This document shows positions 7,689-16,800 of a stretch of 64,000 nt of DNA, one piece after another (positions within the stretch are counted from its first letter, which is position 1; every line of letters begins with the position of its first letter). The notes beneath the pieces were generated by a model, which had not been told where the DNA came from, made no database searches, and was given only the letters and a program-made list of their open reading frames with translations. The translations under genes were made by a program, and so were the position numbers. The stretch is from Janthinobacterium sp. PAMC25594 (GTDB lineage: Bacteria; Pseudomonadota; Gammaproteobacteria; Burkholderiales; Burkholderiaceae_D). The stretch covers positions 992,001-1,056,000 of the forward strand of contig NZ_CP080377.1 of NCBI RefSeq assembly GCF_019443505.1. The letters run 5' to 3'.

Positions 7689-9260
7689 TCAGGAAACCAG
7701 CTGTTGCTGCTGGAATGTCAGCACGATGAATTCGGCCGGATGAAGCAATGCCACGCGTATCGACACGCGCATATAACCGTTCAGGATATCGTCGCCGCTC
7801 ATGCTGCTGCCCAGACCGATCTGCACGCTGAACGCATCCTGCGCCTTGGCGCCGGCCAGCGCCCCGCTCTGCCACTGGCTGGTCAGGAAGTTGGAGATCA
7901 TGTTCTGCACCGCCGCCCAGGTCGTGGCCGCGTTGGGCGCGAAGACATAGGCGAGCATCGCGTTCTTGATCGATTGCTCCAGCATGATCAGCGTGCGGCG
8001 CACGTTGATGTAGCGCCAGTCATCGCTGTTGCCATCGAGCGTGCGCGCGCCCCACACCACCAGGCCACGCGTGGGAAGGGTGCGGATCGCGTTGACCGCC
8101 CGCCCGTCGAGCGGCATGTTCAGATCCTCCTGGTCGTCATGCGAGATATCCACCATCGGCGAGAGCGCCCCCATGATGCTGGTGTTGGCCGGCGCCATCC
8201 ACACGCCAGCACTTTCATCCGTCCGCGCGTACACGCCAGCCATGGCGCAGGCCGGCGGCAACTGGTTGGCCAGCGCCAGCATGTCGGCCACCACGCGCTG
8301 GTACAAGGGACTCACCTGCCGAAGCTGGTCATGACGGCGCGCAATCACCGCCGTGCGGCTTTCCGTGCCGGCTGGCAGTGGAACGGCGTCGGCCGGCAGC
8401 CGATGTTGGATGGCGGCATACAGGGTGTTCATGTTGCCTTGCATCTGCGCGGAGGGTTGCGGCTTCATCGCCGCCAGTTCGGCCTTGAGCGCGTCAGCCA
8501 GCAACGCCAGCCCTGCGTCTTGCAGGCTGTCGTAGGTGATGCTGCCTTCGTCGACCACATCAAAATTGAGCCACGGATAATAGGCCGCGCCGTAGTTGAG
8601 GAAATTGCTGCCGATTTTCTCGCGCAAGCCATCCTTCTTGCCGGAAATAACATCACCGTCCGGGTCAAAGGTACGCTGCCTGCCGCCGCCATGGATGTCG
8701 ATCAGCGCCATGCGGTTCTGCATGCCGCCGCAATGCTGGAGCGCCGCCTGCCAGAACTGGTAGCAATCGTCCGCACCAGCGAGCAAGACACTGTCCGGCG
8801 CCACGATCAGCGTCACATCCAGCACTTTTTTCAAGGCATCGAACGGGGCTTCCCTGACGCCGGCGGGATCACCTTCCGGCATGAAATCCGAGGCTTGGAT
8901 ACCATAGACCTGGACACTGGCAAAGGTTCCCACCGATATCACGTAGGCCGGTCCGCCGCCGTTCATGAAGTACAGCTTCACACCGTGGTAAAGGAAAAAC
9001 TGCTGCGCCAATGCGGCGGTGAGGGTCTTCTGGTTGACGCCGGGGGCCAGCGAAAACCTCGGCACCGGTGGGCCGCCGAAGATACGCACATAGTCCACCA
9101 GCGAGCCGATACGGGTGGGAATGCGTGCCTTGGAAACAGGTCCGTCGGCAGCCTTCTCGGTGTAGCCGAGAAACACCGGTATCGCCGTGGCCACCTCGAC
9201 TACCGTATTGGGAAATGCATCCTGCTCGACGATATACACGCCGGGGGTCTTCAATTGCAT
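7689..9260 (-). CDS. eCIS/phage-like contractile tail sheath protein
   Basis: Sheath subunit of a contractile injection system of the Afp/PVC type. It starts QLKTPGVYIVEQDAFPNTVVEV...IPVFLGYTEKA, the hallmark N-terminus of eCIS sheaths, has a variable middle domain and ends with the sheath C-terminal domain (GLVVWGARTLDG, WRYINVRRTLIMLEQSIKNA, then a terminal beta strand EFIVLTFQQQ). At 523 residues it is full length and uninterrupted. I use the second of two ATGs because GGGAG is better spaced. It lies 23 bp before the composite spike/ATPase gene. No tube, gp25, baseplate, tape measure or cap gene is nearby, so it cannot build a particle from this locus alone. Confidence 0.9.
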   Translation of the reverse strand: MQLKTPGVYIVEQDAFPNTVVEVATAIPVFLGYTEKAADGPVSKARIPTRIGSLVDYVRIFGGPPVPRFSLAPGVNQKTLTAALAQQFFLYHGVKLYFMNGGGPAYVISVGTFASVQVYGIQASDFMPEGDPAGVREAPFDALKKVLDVTLIVAPDSVLLAGADDCYQFWQAALQHCGGMQNRMALIDIHGGGRQRTFDPDGDVISGKKDGLREKIGSNFLNYGAAYYPWLNFDVVDEGSITYDSLQDAGLALLADALKAELAAMKPQPSAQMQGNMNTLYAAIQHRLPADAVPLPAGTESRTAVIARRHDQLRQVSPLYQRVVADMLALANQLPPACAMAGVYARTDESAGVWMAPANTSIMGALSPMVDISHDDQEDLNMPLDGRAVNAIRTLPTRGLVVWGARTLDGNSDDWRYINVRRTLIMLEQSIKNAMLAYVFAPNAATTWAAVQNMISNFLTSQWQSGALAGAKAQDAFSVQIGLGSSMSGDDILNGYMRVSIRVALLHPAEFIVLTFQQQQLVS

Positions 9261-9372
9261 CATCGCTCCCTGTCCGGCACTGGGCTTGAAGGCTGGCGCG
9301 GCGGCCGCAAGCTGAATGTCAACATACGATAAACAACGGCAAAAATCGCCGTGTCAGTGATTTGTGAGCAAG

Positions 9373-9392
9373 CCAAGTTGGCGCCACCTTGG
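9373..9392. promoter_or_regulatory. 20-bp near-palindrome upstream of sheath gene
   Basis: CCAAGTTGGCGCCACCTTGG differs from its reverse complement at only two positions. It lies 113 bp upstream of the sheath start, beside an AT-rich stretch (9400-9440) that could hold the promoter. Operator is the likely role; no regulator is assigned. Confidence 0.4.
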
Positions 9393-9551
9393 CGACAAGT
9401 AATTATTTTAATATGAAATTTTGTTTTTTAATAAATTAAAAAAAATATTGCTGTATCCGCAGTTAAAAAAGACATTGCGTAAAATAGCGTCGATCACATG
9501 CTCTCGGCGCTTGTTCGCGTTCAACGTACTGCTGCAGGGGGCTGGCTGCAT

Positions 9552-9580
9552 AAAAAAAAGCCCTGTAAAAACAGGGCTTT
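9552..9580 (-). terminator. Rho-independent terminator (duplicate of guaA terminator)
   Basis: Stem AAAGCCCTG/CAGGGCTTT with a 6-nt loop; on the minus strand it is followed by a run of T. It now sits downstream of the whole CDI operon, though more than 600 bp away. Confidence 0.8.
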
Positions 9581-9642
9581 GGCTTATTCAGTCATCCGAC
9601 ATGCAAAATTTTCTGAGGGAAACTCACTCCCACTCAATTGTC
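9552..9642 (-). repeat. Diverged duplicate of guaA 3' end and terminator (island boundary)
   Basis: Reads in the same order as 31161-31254: poly-A run, AAAGCCCTG hairpin, CAGGGCTTTGGCTTA, CAGTCAT, then GAAACTCACTCCCACTC, the complement of the guaA end GAGTGGGAGTGA. The terminator half is nearly identical between copies; the 25 bp between the two blocks has diverged. Right of the core the sequence is unrelated to guaA (AATTGTCAACG), placing the recombination point at or next to the final guaA codons. Confidence 0.8.
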
Positions 9643-9908
9643 AACGATCTTGCTAAGCGCTTGATTTTTAAGTGTTTTCCAAACCACTCAGTTACCGATA
9701 CCCTCAAAAATACCCTCAACTGAAAAATCCGCTATTGCCGGTTTGTCGCGGCCGGGATAGGATACACCAGTCCGCTTACTCGCAACTGTCATCAGATTCT
9801 TCTGGGCGACAACGCCTTCATCTCAGCACAGCAGCAATCAAAGCGCCCCGATAAATTTAAGGATACGCCGATCTTCAGCGCCGCGCTGTCACACTGTCAC
9901 TCGCGTAA
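9643..9908. other. Island end without integrase; arm-type direct repeats
   Basis: No gene is supported. Two direct copies of TACCCTCAA lie at 9699-9707 and 9711-9719, about 60 bp inside the guaA-derived core. Short repeats of this kind beside an att core are typical of integrase arm-binding sites, but the integrase gene that normally follows is gone. The rest shows no recognisable coding sequence. Confidence 0.5.
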
Positions 9909-10082
9909 TATCACGCCCGCTATAGCGATAGGGACGAGGCAATGGCACGCGCCTATCTCTCAACCGCTTTTACCATGTCCCACATCGCCGCCGCTTTTCA
10001 CGTATCGAGCAGGACAGTCAGTCGAGCCATATCGGCATTTAATAAAGCGCAACTTGCTGCAGATCGCGACGGCCAAGGCTGA
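9909..10082 (+). pseudogene. C-terminal remnant of a REP-associated Y1 (RAYT-type) transposase
   Basis: An open stretch of 57 codons without its own start, following a TAA at 9906. It reads RYSDRDEAMARAYLSTAFT then MSHIAAAFHVSSRTVSRAI, the C-terminal helix-turn-helix typical of proteobacterial RAYT transposases (IS200-like Y1 superfamily). The catalytic HUH and Tyr region is absent, so this is a fragment. It lies where an island integrase would be expected and may mark the event that removed it. Assignment rests on this one motif. Confidence 0.55.
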
Positions 10083-10214
10083 GATCGTGTACGAGTGGCG
10101 GACCTGACCCCGGCACTACAACCTGACCCTGGTCCCAGTTCGGGTTTTCAGGACAGTTAATTATGCACACGAAACTTTGCGGCCTAGCTCAACCTGACCT
10201 CGCACCCTGTTCAG

Positions 10215-10628
10215 TCATTGAAATAAAATTGGTTGTCCACTAGAAATACTAATCTGTGCTAGCTGCTTCAATCGTGCTACTAATGATTCACCATCAATAT
10301 CAAAAAAGCAATCCAGCAATGTTTGAGGACAAAGACCAAAAGTCTTAGCAACTTCTTTCTTCCATTCGGAATTGAATTCAACAGGAGGATAGCAACACAG
10401 CACCTCTGCTATCTGCATCAACTCAGCAAGTAAACGTTCAGCTTCCTGACTTGTCCACTCACCATCACTATCGGAATGAGTATTAAGCACTGGACACACT
10501 GTACCAACTGTTCCAGTTTCAACGGTGGCAGCGACAGCGTCACGAAAAAAATTGAAATCCGCATACGAGCCGACTTCGACACCTTCCAATTCTTCATCTC
10601 CATCAAACACACAAAGATACAGTCCCAT
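10215..10628 (-). CDS. Imm70-family immunity protein, likely CdiI
   Basis: Small acidic cytoplasmic protein of 137 residues. The pattern MGLYLCVFDGDEELEGVEVG, YADFNFFRDAV, CPVLNTHSDSDGEWT, FNSEWKKEVAKTFGL, DCFFDIDGE and final QPILFQ agrees with what I know of the polymorphic-toxin immunity family Imm70. Its place at the end of the cdiB-cdiA operon supports a role in neutralising a CdiA C-terminal toxin. The ATG at 10628 starts 1 bp after the stop of the 83-codon ORF, so translation is coupled; an alternative TTG at 10643 would overlap that ORF. GC content is low relative to the main body of cdiA. Which toxin it blocks is uncertain because a toxin-like ORF lies between it and cdiA. Confidence 0.75.
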   Translation of the reverse strand: MGLYLCVFDGDEELEGVEVGSYADFNFFRDAVAATVETGTVGTVCPVLNTHSDSDGEWTSQEAERLLAELMQIAEVLCCYPPVEFNSEWKKEVAKTFGLCPQTLLDCFFDIDGESLVARLKQLAQISISSGQPILFQ

Positions 10629-10629
10629 A

Positions 10630-10881
10630 TTACATCCGTTCAATTTTAATTAATCCATTCGCACCATTCACAAAGTTCCTTAACGAATCGTGAATTTTCG
10701 CAGTCTTTGGTAACTGAATTATGAGCTTTAATTTTCGCTCATACGCCATATAGGCCAGCATTTTTATTTGGTAAGTTAAGCGAAGCTGGGATACATTTTT
10801 TATTAAATATACTTTATCCCCCACCTCCGCATCTGCCTTCGCACCTCTTACCGCTTGGTGTTTTGTATAAAAAAAATCCAT
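10630..10881 (-). CDS. 83-aa ORF resembling the end of the CdiA toxin domain
   Basis: Starts at ATG 10881 behind GTGAGA, 10 bp after the cdiA stop, and ends 1 bp before Imm70. I did not recognise it by name. By eye its second half aligns with the last about 50 residues of CdiA: YLIKNVSQLRLTYQIK against YLEIKGGTSELNSTYQLR, then Tyr and Ala at matching steps, a shared Gln 18 residues after TYQ, and an ending GLIKI against GVKVI. The Glu of the CdiA ExK motif has no equivalent. Options: a degenerate orphan toxin tail left by a toxin-immunity swap, a first immunity protein, or an accessory subunit. Lys-rich and AT-rich like the cdiA 3' end. Confidence 0.65.
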   Translation of the reverse strand: MDFFYTKHQAVRGAKADAEVGDKVYLIKNVSQLRLTYQIKMLAYMAYERKLKLIIQLPKTAKIHDSLRNFVNGANGLIKIERM

Positions 10882-10891
10882 CAATATCTCA

Positions 10892-13800
10892 CTAAGGTTT
10901 AATAACTTTCACTCCCCAGAAATCCAAATATTTTTGAAACTGAGGATTCACTGGTCGATTTGTTTGCACTGTAAAAGGTTGACGATCTACGGTTGCCTTA
11001 TATGTTTCCAAACGTAGTTGATAAGTGGAATTCAACTCACTAGTACCACCTTTAATTTCAAGATAACCATTCTCGACGCTGTCAAAAATTGTTCCTTTTA
11101 ACTGCCCCCCTGGGGTATATTTTGGTTCTCCTACCATAGCTTTGAATGTCGCCGTTTCAACTTCCGCTATCTTCGGTCTAAATACGGTGTTGTTTTTTCC
11201 AACGCCAAGTGCTGATAACTGCTCAACCTCATAAAGTTGCCCTGCTCTTAGCGGGTTAACAGCTGAGCCACTTACACCATCCTTCGACAAGGAAGGTACA
11301 CTCTGTTCCCATGCATTGGTCAACGGATTCTGGCGCGCTATGACTTTTCCATCCGCGCCTATCAATTCCGCATTTCGTATGGGAATGGGAGTATTTTCGA
11401 TAGTTCGCTCTACTACCTGAGCAGTATTGCGCGAAAAATCAATGGATTTCCCCAGTTTTTTTACTGCACCAACTATACCGCCAATGCCAGTCGACAGTAT
11501 AACAGTAGTGCCAATGGCGCCATCTTGAACATCACTGCCTACGTAGCCTGCACGTTCAAATCCTCCAGCAAGTAAATCAGTCACTTCCCCTGTCGCCTTG
11601 TCGATCATTTTTTCTACTACGGGAACCTGCTTGACAGTAAACATCAGAGGTCCGGCCATGAAGTCCGCCCCGGCCAAGGCAAGTTTCGCTTCAGGCTTAC
11701 TCTCAATAAAATTACCAAATTCCTTGACAGCAGTCCCGACATGCTGGGAACCTTTGTCGAGATATCGAGATAGCAAGAAAGCGTCTGGTACAGCACTGCT
11801 CGCATCTGATAAATTTTCATTCGAAACGTCCGAAGCAGGAACGGTGTGCACCTCTACATTAGGATTTTTAATGAAGCCTGCCCGCACATACGATTCATGG
11901 ATATCCGCAATTTGTTCAGCTGTTGCCCCCCGTAAGCTCAAATAATTGTCTACTCGACGCAGTCTTTCAGCGGGCGAAATATCCTGCAATGAAGGGTCGT
12001 GCTGCAGATCAGTCACTTCCTTCAATACTTTATATTCATCAGGTGAACTAGACGCATTGAGGCCTAACTCAGCTCCTATATACCCAATTTGGGCCTGCTG
12101 CTCTAATGACAACAACTTGAAAGAATCCGGTAATTTTGGACGATTGAGTAAGCCAGAAGCACTGGTGCCAGCGGCATTCACTGCCGCCCCAGTCAAACCA
12201 CCGCTCAGCGCACCAATCGCCGTGGAGGCCAGCAGTCGGGAAGTGCCCCCCTCAGCCCAATCGCTTTCAATCTTTGCTGCCTGGAGCAACATTTCGTCTC
12301 TTTTCGTCTTGTCAGGCTCACGAAACGCTGCGTCCTTCAAATCAAATGCTTCCGCCAGCTTGTCTTTGGCGTACGCCTCCACCTCATTTGCCGCCGCCGC
12401 CGCAAACGCCGCCGTTACATCCATCGTCGCCTGCAGCTTGGATTTGTCGAAATTATTGCCGATCTTGCCGCTGCTATCCACACCGGTCGTCACATCGCGG
12501 TTCACACCCGCGATAGTTTCTTCCGCTCCCTTGCCGGTCGCCGCGCGCTGGGCCGCGTCGTCTGTGATGACGAGTGTGCCGCCGCTGATGCCGCTGCGCG
12601 TGGTGCTGCTGGCATTTTCGCTAGTCCCCACGATAATAGGCAAACCTGCGGTTTTGGCATCCTTCTCGCCGCCGACGTTGGTGAGGTTATCGTTCTTAGG
12701 CCCCGTGCCTGCGAACGACACTCCTCCCGACACCCCAACACTGCTGCCCTTCGATATCGCATGATTGGCAATGTCGCTGTGCGTCAAAGTCGAGGTAATC
12801 AGGCTGCTGTTTGGCTTGCCTGCCTCCGTTGCACTGATGACGGCGCCTTTCAGGTCCGTATTGCCGCCCACCTTAATCTGGAAGCCGCCGTCGCCCGCCT
12901 TGATGCCGCTTTGCTCCTGCACGCTGGCATAGTCGTTGTGCATATTGCTCTGGCTATAGCTGCCGCTGACGCTGGCGCCAAAGCCCACGGTACCGCTGAC
13001 GGAAAGACTCTGGCTCTTGCTGTCGAACTTGGCCAGGTCTTGCAGACTCTCCAGGTTCAGATTGCCCTTGATGTCGGCAATCACCTGGTTGGCGCTGGCC
13101 ACGGCGCCCTTGATGTTGGTGTCGCCACCGCTTGTGATGACCAACTTGTCGCCCGCATTCACATGCGTATTGAGCTGCGTCGTGCCGTCACCATCCTCAT
13201 GGCCCTTGCTGCCGCTGACGCTGGCCGTGAAGCCGAAGGACATGCCCTTGCTGCTGACGCTGGCCGCCACGCCAGCCGCTGCGCTCATGCTCGAACTCTT
13301 GCTGTGCTGGCTTTCCGTATCCTGCGCGGCCAGCAGATTGACGTTATTGTCGGCATGCAGGCGGATATCGTTCTTCGCATTCAAGTCGCTACCGAGGATA
13401 TTGATGTTGCTATCCTTGCCGCCACCCAGGGCCGTGATGTTGATATTGTTGCCTGTCAACACACTGCCGCTATGCGTGGTGCTGGCCGTATTTTGCGTCT
13501 GGATGCTTTCCGAATGGCCCGCCGTCAGGCTGATGCTGATGCTTGGACCGCCTTCCTTCATCATGTCCTTGGCAGCGTCCTTGGCGGCCATGGCCGCCGT
13601 GGCGGCCGCCATGGCCGTAACGCGGCCATCCTTGGCCGTGCTGGCCGCCGAACTCATGGTTTGCAAGGTCTGGATGGCACTGATCACGCTGCCGCCCAGA
13701 GCCAGGGTCAAGCCATCCTGCGTGGTCTTGACTTCGAATTTGCCCTTCTCATTGTCCTGGCCCGGCTTGATGGTGACGCTCTTGCCGATGATATCGAGAT

Positions 13801-16800
13801 CGGTGGCGGCAAGAATATCGCTGCCGCCTATCGTCACGTTATTGCCGGCAACCATCGTCAGCGCACCGCCCGTGGCACCGATCGAACTGCGCGCCTCGCC
13901 GCTTTGCAAGGTGGCGTCACGCTCCTGGTCCACCGTCGTGGTCTTGGTGCCGTAGCTGAAGCCGATGCCGCCGCTACTCATGAAACCGCTTTTCTTGGTG
14001 CTGGAATGATGCAACTCGTACACGGTATTGGTGGCCGCATCGATCGTGATATTGTTACCTGCCAGTAATCGCGTCGCATCATCGCTCAAGATGCTCGAAC
14101 CGGTGACTTGCAGATCGTGCCCCGCCTGCACCGTCACGCTGCTGCCGCCAAGCGATGTGCCGATTGCCGTGGTCGTACTGACCACGTCATGCTTGGTGGT
14201 GGTCGTCTTGTTCAAGAAGCCCTCCTTCGTCGATTTGCTGGCGGTATCGCTCACTTCGTTCTGGAAACCATTGACCAGGCTGATGTCATTGCCCGCCACC
14301 AGGCCCAACGTTCCCTGCGCCTGCACATCCGCCGCACGCGCCTTCAGATCATGGCCCGCCTGCAAATTGACGTTGCCGGCGCCCATGATCTGGCTGCCCA
14401 CTTCCCCCGTCTTGCTCTGCTTGCTGTAATTGTCGGCGTTGCGTATGTCATTCTGAGTGGAAGCCACGGTGACGGTATTGAGGGTCAGGTTATTGCCAGC
14501 AATCACGCTGGTCTGGCCATTCACGCCCGCGTTGGCGATCACGCCGCCCGTCACCATCACATCGCGCCCTGCCTGCACGACGAGGGCATTGCCTTGGTCC
14601 GTGCCCGTCACGTACATGCCTGCCGTCGAGCCGATGGTGGTGCTGGTCGACGTATTGCCCGTCCACCGCTCGCTGGCGTTGTTGACGGTGGTGCTGACCA
14701 CGTTGATATCGCGGCCTGCACTGGCCAGCAACTGGGATTCCGCAACAACGCTGCCGCCGCGGTTATTGATGTCATTGCCGGCGATCAACGCTACTTTGTC
14801 GCCATGTACTTCACCCGCCTGCTGCTCGATACGCTTGGCCGACAAGCCGCTGCCGGAGGTAGCCACCACCGTATCGACGCTCAGGTCCCGCCCGGCAGAG
14901 ATTGCCGTGACGCCGCCCGGCCCGGTATTGCTGACAATACCGCCAGCAATACTGACATCCCTTCCCGCAGACAGCACCAGGCTGCTGCCACTGGCGGCAT
15001 CGCCGCTCACATACAGCCCTGCCACGCGCCCCAGATAGCGCCCGTCTTCCAGCGTATTGGTGGAAATATTAATGTCGCGTCCCGCGCTCGCCTGCAGTGT
15101 GCTATTGGCCGAAATGGTGCCGCCGATATTATTCAAGTCGTTGCGCGCCGCGATGCCGACGTTATCGGCGCCGACACGGCCTCCCAGATTGCTGACATTC
15201 TCCGCATTCAGCAACACGACTTCACGGCCGGCAATGGTGCCGCCATTCACCAGGTCGCCCGACAAGCGGATATCGACCTCCTTGCCTGCCAACAGACTGC
15301 CTGCGCCATCAAGGTCGTCTTCACGCACGCGCACGTAGACTTGCGGCACAAGCACCTTTTGCGTGGAACCATCGGCCAAGGTCACGTTTTGCTCCACCAG
15401 CCAGACGATATCGCTGGTCAGCGCCGCCATCTGTGCCGGCGTCAGCGCCAGGCCGGGACGCAGGTCCCAGGTCTGGGCAAAGGCGGCACCGGCATCCATC
15501 AGTCCCCGATACTGCTGATCATCGCTGGAATAGTCGCCGGTAAAGCGCTGCCCCGTCAATTCCGCGATCTGCTCGCGCACCAGGCGTTGCTCGTAAAAAC
15601 CATCGCCCAGGCGCTTTTGCGTCACTGTCGGATCGAGCTGGACCTTGCTGGTCAGGTAGTCCGACCCCGTCCAGTCCTTGTAATTGGCAAAACGGGGATC
15701 CGTTTCCACAAGGAAGCGCGACGCAGGTCCGGGACTCGTCCTGAACAGGCTGGCATTCGGAATTTGCGTGGAAGGCGACGTCGTGCGCACGACTTGCGCG
15801 CGGCCCGAAGGGTTCGCCAAAGCCACCTGGCCGATGACCGTCATGCGTCCGGCGGACGCGCCGCCGGCGCCGGCCACCTGCGCTGCGCTGCCGGTGGCGC
15901 TCGACACCGTGGCGCCATGCGCTGCGGCCATGTCGGACTGTGTGGCCTTGCCCGGCCCCGTAGCGCCTGCCGCAAGTTCCTGCTTGACGCCCGCCAGGCT
16001 GAGCGCCTGGCCAGCATTGCCGGCACGCTCGCTCCCCTGCAAGCCGTTGCCGCCGCCCACTGAGGCAGGACCACCTTGCGTATTTTTCGCCAGCAAGCCC
16101 GCATCGACCTTGCCAGCACCAGCCACTCCGCCGACGGCGGCAACGCCGCCATCTTGCACACTGCCATGGCCTGCTGCCTGGCCCGCGCTGCCAAGGCGTC
16201 CGCTACCTTGCACACCGCCGGTCCCCCCTACCGCATCGGGTCCGCCTTGCGTCCCACCTGCCAGCAAGGCGGGATCGACCGTGCCAGCCCCAGCGGCACC
16301 GCCAACGGTACCTACAGAGCCGCCCTGTACGCCCCCATGCCCGGCCGACTGGCCAGCGCTGCCGAGACGCCCGCTACCTTGCAAGCCGCCGGTCCCCTCT
16401 ACCGCATCGGGTCCGCCTTGCGTCCCACCTGCCAGCAAGGCAGGATCGACCTTGCCAGCCCCGGCGGCACCGCCAACGGTACCTGCAGAGCCGCCCTGTA
16501 CGCCCCCATGCCCGGCCGACTGGCCAGCGTTGCCGAGACGTCCGCTACCTTGCAAGCCGCTGCCTCCGCCGACCGCGCCGGGACCTCCCTGCGCGTCACG
16601 CGCCAGCAGGGCCGAATCGACCGTGCTGGCGGCGCCGCTTCCTGTGGCCGCGCCGGCGGAACTGCCCTGCACCGCGCCATGGCCAGCTGTTTTCCCCGCG
16701 TTGCCAATCCGGCCACTGCCATCTTGACTACCTTGCGCTGCCACGGCATCCGCGCTCTTGCCATCGACACCCACCGTGGCGCGGCCAGTATCGATGCCCG

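Noticed and set aside
7666..7875. 70-codon N-terminal extension of the eCIS composite gene
   Set aside because: Overlaps the end of the sheath gene out of phase and is Arg-rich; the ATG at 7665 has a proper ribosome-binding site.
6316..9260. A working eCIS or R-type tailocin
   Set aside because: Only sheath and a composite fragment are present; tube, baseplate, tape measure and most of the ATPase are missing.
9421..9723. 100-codon plus-strand frame
   Set aside because: It runs through the terminator hairpin and the duplicated guaA end, has no ribosome-binding site and an AT-biased random composition.
16034..16717. Regular repeats as a CRISPR array
   Set aside because: Units are 171 bp, contiguous without spacers, and in frame within cdiA.
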